Below, piece after piece: positions 15,588 to 19,915 of a stretch of 19,915 nucleotides of DNA. The notes under the pieces are model-generated. The model did not search any database. It was given only the letters and a program-made list of their open reading frames with translations, and was not told the origin of the DNA. Position numbers and translations under genes: made by a program. The stretch comes from UBA12068 sp964452415 (GTDB lineage Bacteria > Patescibacteriota > Minisyncoccia > Moranbacterales > GWC2-37-73), in contig CAYVME010000019.1 of assembly GCA_964452415.1 (NCBI GenBank), positions 1 to 19,915 of the forward strand, in the 5' to 3' direction. The first letter of the stretch is position 1. Each line of letters opens with the position of its first letter.

Positions 15588-15627
15588 CACATACTTGTTA
15601 CGCAGCATGCTGCGTAACAAGTATGTG
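15588..15627. repeat. Perfect 40-bp palindrome next to the DGR reverse transcriptase
   Basis: Twenty bases are followed at once by their exact reverse complement, with no spacer, centred on GCATGC. It lies 17 bases after the DUF5666-like stop and 12 bases beyond the reverse transcriptase stop, between convergent genes. No T-tract follows on either strand. Confidence 0.92.
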
Positions 15628-15639
15628 TCGATACGCTAT

Positions 15640-16674
15640 TCAATCCGGAATACGAGCATTTCCAATTCTTTTTTGAATTTGATATCCCTTGCAATGCTTT
15701 AGCATTCCAAGGTATGATTGCAAGCCTTGACTGAACGATTCTTTCGAAATCAGGTCTTTTTGCAAATCGTCATGTCTCTTGTTCAGTTTTCTGAGCATTC
15801 TTCTTTTTGTGCTGGTTCGCAAAACTCTGTGATCTGGAAAATTGACCATGCCAAGAAAATCAACGCCTGAAGAAAGAGTTTTGATGAAAACTTTGTCCGG
15901 ATGCAATTGCAGTTTCAATTCCCTCTCCAAAAATTCTCCAACCAAAACAACAATCTCTTCGAGAACTTTTTTGTTTTCAGAAAGAAACACAAAGTCGTCA
16001 GCATAGCGGATATAATATTTTGATTTCAATTTGTGTTTTGCAAACTGATCGAATTTATTCATATAAATATTCACAAAAAGTTGCGAAGTGAGATTTCCCA
16101 AGGGCAATCCCACGCCCTTTTCTTTGGCTGAAAAACTTTCGATTACATTTTCCAAAAGTTCAACAATTTTCTTGTCAGGAATATATTCTCGCAAAATATC
16201 GCAAAGAATTTCATGGTCGATGTTGGCAAAAAATTTCCTGATGTCACATTTCAAAACCCAACAAGTTTTTGTGCCATTCTTGCTCACTTTGCTTGCGAAC
16301 TCATGAAATCTCTTGATTGCTTTATGCGTGCCCTTGTTGTTCCTGCATGAATATGAATCAGCGACAAATGTTTTGTCAAAAAACGGATACAAAATTCTAT
16401 AGATCGCCCGGTGCAAAAGCCTGTCACGCACTGTTGCCTTGTGAATGTCTCGCGGTTTCGGATCATTGATCTTGAACGCTTGATATCCTCCGTGCTTATA
16501 GGTATGATTGGAAAGATCTTCATGAAGTGAAAAGATGTTGTCCATCAGATGCATTGAAAAATCTTGCACATCTTTTCTGCTTTTCTTTCCTTTTTCAAAT
16601 TCTTTCCAAGCTAAAAGCAAGTTTTCTAAACTAATAATATTTTCAAAACTATGACTCAATTGAATTTTACCCAT
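15640..16674 (-). CDS. DGR reverse transcriptase
   Basis: 344 residues, with no other domain. It copies the template-repeat RNA into adenine-mutated cDNA. Motifs in order: VLKCDIRKFFANIDH (catalytic Asp144), GLPLGNLTSQLFVNIYMNKFD (residues 189-209) with the LGNLTSQ form of RT motif 4 that marks DGR reverse transcriptases (group II intron RTs have QG...SP), YIRYADDFVFLS with the catalytic YADD (224-227), LQLHPDKV, and GVDFLGM. The basic C-terminal part acts as the thumb. The active site is complete. The start is 4 bases from the divergent Avd-like start, and a nine-G run lies upstream on this strand with only a weak GGAAG as ribosome site. The TR ends about 440 bases upstream on the same strand. 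Confidence 0.96.
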   Translation of the reverse strand: MGKIQLSHSFENIISLENLLLAWKEFEKGKKSRKDVQDFSMHLMDNIFSLHEDLSNHTYKHGGYQAFKINDPKPRDIHKATVRDRLLHRAIYRILYPFFDKTFVADSYSCRNNKGTHKAIKRFHEFASKVSKNGTKTCWVLKCDIRKFFANIDHEILCDILREYIPDKKIVELLENVIESFSAKEKGVGLPLGNLTSQLFVNIYMNKFDQFAKHKLKSKYYIRYADDFVFLSENKKVLEEIVVLVGEFLERELKLQLHPDKVFIKTLSSGVDFLGMVNFPDHRVLRTSTKRRMLRKLNKRHDDLQKDLISKESFSQGLQSYLGMLKHCKGYQIQKRIGNARIPD

Positions 16675-16678
16675 AAAA

Positions 16679-17044
16679 ATGCTTCCATTAAGACCCCCCC
16701 CCGGAGGAAATTTATCACTTGTTCAAAAGTTGATGTCAGCATACAAATTGTGGCATGAGTTTTTGCCCCATTTTTCAAAAACATCACGCTACACATTGGG
16801 AATAAAAATAGACACCTTACTCATTGAAATAACTGAATCTATATTAATAGCTAGTCGACTGAGCAAAGAGCAGAAAATGCCTTTCATTCAAAAAGCCAAT
16901 GCAAAACTGGACTTACTCAAATTCTTTCTCCAATTGTCATGGGAGATAAAATCCCTGGACAACAAAAAATACCTGCTTCTTTCTGAACGCTTGGAGGAAA
17001 TTGGCAAAATGCTCGGTGGCTGGCAAAAACAACTGCTAAAATAA
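16679..17044 (+). CDS. avd: Avd-like four-helix-bundle protein, DGR accessory factor
   Basis: 121 residues, helical and basic. The segment LVQKLMSAYKLWHEFLPHFSKTSRYTLG (positions 15-42) followed by IDTLLIEITE, LSWEIKSLDNKKYLLLSERLEEIGKMLGGWQKQL is the Avd / 23S rRNA intervening-sequence protein pattern. In the Bordetella phage DGR, Avd forms a pentameric barrel that binds the reverse transcriptase and RNA and is needed for retrohoming. The gene is on the strand opposite to RT, TR and target, which is uncommon. The start is uncertain: ATG 16679 leaves 4 bases to the RT start, codes LRPPPGGN through a nine-C run and has no ribosome site. ATG 16733 (103 residues) lies 24 bases after GGAGGA (16703-16708) but would cut into helix 1. 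Confidence 0.85.
   Translation: MLPLRPPPGGNLSLVQKLMSAYKLWHEFLPHFSKTSRYTLGIKIDTLLIEITESILIASRLSKEQKMPFIQKANAKLDLLKFFLQLSWEIKSLDNKKYLLLSERLEEIGKMLGGWQKQLLK
16694..16702 (+). repeat. Nine-C homopolymer at the avd start
   Basis: An uninterrupted C9 tract in an otherwise AT-rich window, inside the avd frame (the PPP codons) and just before GGAGGA. A change of one base would shift the avd frame for the ATG at 16679. It also reads as G9 in the RT leader. Confidence 0.8.
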
Positions 17045-17088
17045 ATTTACTTGATTATTTATTTTCTTAGCTAGTTTTAAAAATAAAA

Positions 17089-17104
17089 CCCGCCTGAGAG
17101 CGGG
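17089..17104 (-). terminator. Terminator of the template-repeat RNA
   Basis: On the minus strand, stem CCCGC/GCGGG with loop TCTCAG runs into TTTTATTTTT (17079-17088). It lies 12 bases past the 3' end of TR. On the plus strand no T-run follows, so it serves the TR transcript and not avd. Confidence 0.8.
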
Positions 17105-17116
17105 AAATAAAGAGCT

Positions 17117-17256
17117 TTGCGAACAGCAGCGAAGCGACAGCGGTCATTCCAGTCATTGTCGAAGTTGTTGAGGTTGAGCTTACGATTCGAATCGTTCCTG
17201 TTCAGATACGCAACATAGCGATTACCATTGAGGTTGCGCCACACTGAGCCTATTGT
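17117..17256 (-). repeat. DGR template repeat (TR)
   Basis: This 140-base non-coding template aligns without gaps to the end of the target gene at a constant offset of 473. Read on the minus strand there are 22 differences, 21 of them where TR has A (of about 38 A in TR). One is T in TR against C in VR (17146). Most template codons at variable sites are AAC, the classical choice that yields many residues on A mutation but never a stop. The last 27 bases (17117-17143) are identical to VR and GC-rich, as expected for the initiation-of-homing site. The frame that reads through TR has no start signals and is not a gene. Confidence 0.95.
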
Positions 17257-17382
17257 GCAAAATACCACCCAAGCCACCACCCCTTGAACACTCTCGGGAT
17301 TGAATTTTATTCGGAATCTTTTAATTCCCTAGTATCTTACACCAAGTATCTTTATTTTTTAGAAATTAAAAAACAACTCCAG

Positions 17383-17388
17383 TGTCAA
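17383..17388 (-). promoter_or_regulatory. Possible -35 box of the TR RNA promoter
   Basis: A perfect TTGACA on the minus strand, followed by GTTGTTTTT as in the target promoter. No good -10 lies at 16-18 bases (TTTCTA at 17); TAAAAA and GATACT are farther away. The candidate transcript from here to the terminator at 17089 would be about 260 bases. Confidence 0.3.
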
Positions 17389-17493
17389 ACTTATCCGACA
17401 CCATTCCGTATTCAATAATTTCGGAATTCGACCGTTTTCAGCCTTGACCAAAAACTTATTTTGAGTCTAATATCTTTTTACATTTTATCATCT

Positions 17494-17520
17494 TTTGCAA
17501 AAATTAAAAATTTTTGCAAA
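17494..17520. repeat. Perfect 12-bp inverted repeat with 3-base loop
   Basis: TTTGCAAAAATT and its exact reverse complement around AAA. It begins 8 bases from the target-gene terminator and lies about 70-96 bases downstream of VR in the reading direction of the target. A-T rich, so it is more likely a DNA cruciform than a stable RNA hairpin. Confidence 0.8.
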
Positions 17521-17528
17521 TAAAAAAA

Positions 17529-17576
17529 GAACCAAGGATTTCAAGAAACATTTTAGTTTCAAGAAACCCAAGGTTC
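17529..17576 (-). terminator. Hairpin just downstream of VR, terminator of the target gene
   Basis: On the minus strand a 21-base arm (17556-17576) pairs with 17529-17549 around a 6-base loop, broken only by two symmetric TT/TT mismatches and one G-T pair. A T7 tract follows directly (17522-17528). It begins 9 bases after the target stop codon. In known DGRs a hairpin a few bases beyond VR promotes retrohoming, so this one may have a double role. Confidence 0.82.
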
Positions 17577-17585
17577 CAAGTGCAA

Positions 17586-18236
17586 TTACTTGCGAACAGC
17601 AGCGAAGCGACAGCGGCCGAGCCAGTCAATGCCGAAGTTGCGGAGGTGGAGCTTACGACGCGAATCGCGCCTGCGCAGATACGCAACATAGCGAGAACCA
17701 TCGAGGTGGCGCCACACTGAGCCTAGAGCTATAATCGAAAATTCACGCTGAAGATCAGGATATTTTGCACCCAACGCCAACAGTTCATGAGTTTCAGCTG
17801 GACGATAACCAGTTTTATCCATCTCCATAATTGCATTTTCACTGGAGATATTACGATCAAAATGGAAAAGTTTAATCTCCACATCAGTTTTGCCCGAAAG
17901 CTTGGTTGGAAAATTTTTGGTAGTGACATCACTGTTACTCCAGTCGTAACTGCCAAGCTTCACAGCTTCTTCCACGCTCATGTTGTAATCAACTGAAACC
18001 GCATAAGCGTTTTCAGCACCAACAGTTTCCACAGGGACATCAACAACACCATTAATGTCGCCCGCAAGTGCATCAACTATTTTGGCAATCGATACTTTGC
18101 CACTACTAGTCACGAATTCGTGGATCTTTTCCGCTGAAATTCCTTTTTCCAGTAATGCCTCCAGCAGTGCGGAAACGAAACTGGTGACCCAGCCAACCGC
18201 TGACATCAACACATGAACATTCTTTTTGCTTCTCAT
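17586..18236 (-). CDS. DGR target protein with C-terminal variable (CLec/FGE-like) domain
   Basis: 216 residues. The N-terminal 60 are helical (VGWVTSFVSALLEALLEKG, then a short region with KIHEFV). The middle (65-145) looks beta-rich. The C-terminal region starts at ETHELLALGAKYPDL, continues with IIALGSVWR (169-176), ends RCRFAAVRK, and matches the formylglycine-enzyme/C-type-lectin-like folds of DGR targets. Variable residues set by TR adenines are 170, 171, 177, 179, 181, 188, 190, 193, 197, 199, 202, 203, 206 and 207; Asn200 is an unmutated AAC. Many now read Arg or His, giving a basic face. No signal peptide or TM anchor is evident. The start has a strong AGGAGG (5 bases before ATG), rare in this window. 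Confidence 0.93.
   Translation of the reverse strand: MRSKKNVHVLMSAVGWVTSFVSALLEALLEKGISAEKIHEFVTSSGKVSIAKIVDALAGDINGVVDVPVETVGAENAYAVSVDYNMSVEEAVKLGSYDWSNSDVTTKNFPTKLSGKTDVEIKLFHFDRNISSENAIMEMDKTGYRPAETHELLALGAKYPDLQREFSIIALGSVWRHLDGSRYVAYLRRRDSRRKLHLRNFGIDWLGRCRFAAVRK
17590..17729 (-). repeat. DGR variable repeat (VR)
   Basis: The last 140 bases of the target gene before its stop codon, aligned to TR without gaps. The 3' 27 bases (17590-17616) are identical to TR. Upstream, 21 template adenines are replaced: most by G or C, a few by T. VR ends at the last sense codon (AAG), so mutagenesis never touches the stop codon. Confidence 0.95.
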
Positions 18237-18319
18237 GGCTTCCTCCTTTTTTTATGGCTTGTCCCTCACTTCGACCCCATGTCAAAGCCCCAGACTAGCC
18301 CTTAAAGTACTAACATATA

Positions 18320-18348
18320 AGTATACACCCAAAAACAACTTCTGTCAA
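18320..18348 (-). promoter_or_regulatory. Near-consensus sigma70 promoter of the DGR target gene
   Basis: On the minus strand TTGACA (18343-18348) and TATACT (18320-18325) are separated by exactly 17 bases. Hexamer matches are 6/6 and 5/6. The leader to ATG is about 75 bases and contains a second TTGACA and AGGAGG. This is the best promoter in the window. Confidence 0.75.
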
Positions 18349-18390
18349 ATCCAGGAGTCTCTTTTTGCTTCAAATAAAGCATTTCAATCA

Positions 18391-18430
18391 AAAAATCCCG
18401 ACTTTTGCCAGCCGGCAGTTCGGGATTTTT
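18391..18430 (-). terminator. Terminator of typA
   Basis: An 11-bp outer stem AAAAATCCCGA/TCGGGATTTTT (18391-18401 and 18420-18430) with a small TGCC/GGCA inner stem and T-runs at both ends. It separates typA from the DGR target gene and could stop transcription from either side. Confidence 0.85.
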
Positions 18431-18485
18431 TAATGTAAATTTTGAATTTTCTAAAAAGCTTGAAAGCTGATGCCTGAGAAGCTGT

Positions 18486-19915
18486 TTATTGTTTCTTTCT
18501 TCCAGCCTTAGTCCTGTCTCCTTCTTTCAAGAATTGTTTTCGAAGACGAACAGATTGTGGGGTCACTTCAAGATATTCATCGTCATTGATGATTTCCAAA
18601 CCTCTCTCAATTGAAAGAATGAATGGTGGCACCAAGTGAATCGCATCGTCAGTTCCTGATGAACGCATATTGGTAAGTTGTTTTCCCTTAAGCGGGTTCA
18701 CAGTCATTTCTTCACCCTTGGTCACATTTCCAATAACTTGTCCTTCATAGACCTCAGTTGCAGCAGGGATGTACAAAACTCCACGATCTTGAAGGTTTGC
18801 CAAAGAAAATCCAAGCGCTTTTCCAGTTCCATTTGAAATCATTGATCCAACTTCCCTTCTTTTGATTTCTCCAACATGCTCTCTGAATCCGATCACGCGA
18901 GATGACATAATTCCTTCACCTTTAGTGTCAACCACAAATTGTCCTCGATATCCAAGCATTCCACGAGTTGGGGCTTCAAACAAGAGTCGAGTTTGTGAGC
19001 CATGAATTTGCATGTCGCTCATGATTCCTTTTCTTTTTCCAAGAGTTTCAATGATTGTTCCAGCAAGTTCGCTTGGCACATCAACAGTCACTTCTTCAAA
19101 TGGTTCTGATTTCACTCCGTCGATATCCTTGATGATTACATGTGGTTGTGAAACTTGCATTTCAAATCCTTCACGTCTCATGTTTTCAAGCAAAACTGCA
19201 ATGTGAAGTTCTCCTCGTCCAAACACGGTGTAATATTCTGAAGTTGAAAAATCAATCTTAAGACCAACATTAACTTCCAATTCTTTTTCAAGTCTTTCGC
19301 GAATCTGTTTTGAAGTTACGAATTTTCCTTCACGTCCGCAAAATGGTGAATCGTTAACCAAAAATCTTAGGGAGATTGTAGGCTCATCAATTGTAATAGC
19401 TGGAAGAGCTTCTTGATCTTCAGTTTCACAAATAGTTTCTCCAATATCAATCTTCGGAAATCCTGCTACCATCACGATGTCTCCAGCATATGCTTCTGCA
19501 ACTTCCTGACGTTCAGTTCCCTTAAAGTTATAGAGTTTTGTCACGCGTCCCTTTTCGATAGTTCCGTCAGTTTTTTTCAAAACATAGGTTGCTCCCATTT
19601 TAATGGTTCCTTCATGAATGCGACCAACAGCCAAACGTCCCAAGAAATTGTCATATCCAAGATTAAAAGGCTGCATGCGAAGAGGCGCAGCGGCGTCAGC
19701 TTTGGCAGGTTTAACTTTCAAAAGAACCATATCAAGCAAAGGCTCTAAATTATCAGATGTGTCGCTCAAATGCTCTTTTGCAATTCCTTCTCGCCCAATA
19801 GCATAGATAGTGGTGAAATCAAGTTGCTCATCAGTTGCTCCCAAGTCCATGAAAAGCTCATAAACTTGTTCCTGTACCATATCTGGATCAGCAGCAGGCT
19901 TGTCGATTTTGTTGA
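18486..19915 (-). CDS. typA: Ribosome-associated GTPase TypA/BipA, C-terminal part (5' end outside window)
   Basis: BipA binds the ribosome in an EF-G-like manner and acts in 50S assembly and stress growth. The visible 476 codons begin inside the GTPase domain: the last bases read NKIDKPAADPD, the G4 NKID motif. An EF-Tu-like beta-barrel domain follows (PLRMQPFNLGYDNFLGRLAVGRI), then the NDSPFCGREGKFVTSKQIRERLEKE region, the EF-G-like domain with GRGELHIAVLLENMRREG and EPTRGMLGYRG-type sequence (EAPTRGMLGYRGQF), and the TypA-specific C-terminal domain with SNGTGKALGFSLANLQDRG and LKGKQLTNMRSSGTDDA. The frame is open across the window edge; the Met at 19880 is internal. Identity is certain. 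Confidence 0.97.
   Translation of the reverse strand, partial: NKIDKPAADPDMVQEQVYELFMDLGATDEQLDFTTIYAIGREGIAKEHLSDTSDNLEPLLDMVLLKVKPAKADAAAPLRMQPFNLGYDNFLGRLAVGRIHEGTIKMGATYVLKKTDGTIEKGRVTKLYNFKGTERQEVAEAYAGDIVMVAGFPKIDIGETICETEDQEALPAITIDEPTISLRFLVNDSPFCGREGKFVTSKQIRERLEKELEVNVGLKIDFSTSEYYTVFGRGELHIAVLLENMRREGFEMQVSQPHVIIKDIDGVKSEPFEEVTVDVPSELAGTIIETLGKRKGIMSDMQIHGSQTRLLFEAPTRGMLGYRGQFVVDTKGEGIMSSRVIGFREHVGEIKRREVGSMISNGTGKALGFSLANLQDRGVLYIPAATEVYEGQVIGNVTKGEEMTVNPLKGKQLTNMRSSGTDDAIHLVPPFILSIERGLEIINDDEYLEVTPQSVRLRKQFLKEGDRTKAGRKKQ

Larger units (their letters stand above)
17257..17585. other. Non-coding stretch between TR and target gene
   Basis: No gene is seen. It holds, from low to high coordinate, a GG-rich tract on the minus strand (17265-17283), several short ATTCC/GGAAT inverted repeats (for example 17403-17408 with 17422-17427), a TTGACA hexamer on the minus strand (17383-17388) that may start the TR transcript, a perfect 12-bp palindromic hairpin (17494-17520) and the target-gene terminator (17529-17576). 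Confidence 0.7.
15588..18348 (-). mobile_element. Diversity-generating retroelement (DGR) cassette
   Basis: The cassette holds all the parts of a DGR: reverse transcriptase (15640-16674), Avd-like accessory gene (16679-17044, opposite strand), template repeat (17117-17256) and target gene with 3'-terminal variable repeat (17586-18236) plus its promoter. Template and variable repeat differ at adenine positions almost exclusively, which shows the system has been active. DGRs are not transposons but often pass between genomes. Boundaries given here are the palindrome and the target promoter, not proven ends. Confidence 0.93.

Noticed and set aside
15588..15627. Palindrome as an ordinary Rho-independent terminator
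   Set aside because: No T-tract on either strand after the arms and no loop. It may hinder transcription but is not a standard terminator.
17077..17280. Open frame through TR that resembles the end of the target protein (a second, truncated target gene or pseudogene)
   Set aside because: The differences to the real gene are at template adenines, there is no start signal, and a terminator follows. It is the DGR template, not a decayed paralog.

Overview
The window looks like a piece of a small AT-rich bacterial chromosome of the Candidate Phyla Radiation (Patescibacteria, Parcubacteria/Moranbacteria type). This placement is inference. It rests on the compact gene set, the CPR-style cysteine-repeat surface protein, pilin-like protein and DUF5666-like protein, the scarcity of Shine-Dalgarno sequences, and a diversity-generating retroelement (DGR) of the kind common in CPR genomes. 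All reading frames are consistent with the standard bacterial code.

Layout. 1-53: 3' end of a tmRNA gene. 137-1535: translation operon infC-rpmI-rplT, with infC probably starting at ATT, closed by a terminator. 1579-1774: non-coding, with a dispersed repeat and a long hairpin. 1775-8856: seven minus-strand genes read from an EamA-type transporter (8856) through a membrane-anchored glycoside hydrolase-like protein, an L,D-transpeptidase, a cysteine-repeat surface protein, an overlapping sensor histidine kinase, a HAD-IB phosphatase and a tiny membrane protein. This looks like an envelope-related operon. 8947-10907: two paralogous membrane-anchored muramidase-like proteins, the second behind lgt and an AI-2E-type permease (10936-12900). 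lgt carries an in-frame palindromic insertion. 12987-15570: YdjC/ChbG-like deacetylase, DedA protein, pilin-like protein, secreted DUF5666-like protein. 18486-19915: 3' part of typA/bipA.

The most remarkable element is the DGR between 15588 and about 18350. It contains a DGR-type reverse transcriptase (LGNLTSQ and YADD motifs), a divergently oriented Avd-like four-helix-bundle gene, a 140-bp template repeat (TR, 17117-17256) and a target gene (17586-18236) whose last 47 codons are the variable repeat (VR, 17590-17729). In an ungapped TR/VR comparison read on the minus strand, 21 of 22 differences lie at template adenines. They change 14 residues, and the 3' ends of TR and VR are identical and GC-rich. 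This is the signature of adenine-specific mutagenic retrohoming. The target gene has a near-consensus sigma70 promoter and a strong Shine-Dalgarno sequence. The TR has its own terminator. Two strong hairpins lie immediately downstream of VR, and a perfect 40-bp palindrome sits just beyond the reverse transcriptase stop codon.

How it fits together (inference): RT and Avd copy TR RNA into adenine-mutated cDNA, which replaces VR and diversifies the C-terminal C-type-lectin-like face of the target protein. The target has no obvious export signal, so its ligand and location are open. The rest of the window is housekeeping translation plus cell-envelope building and remodelling.
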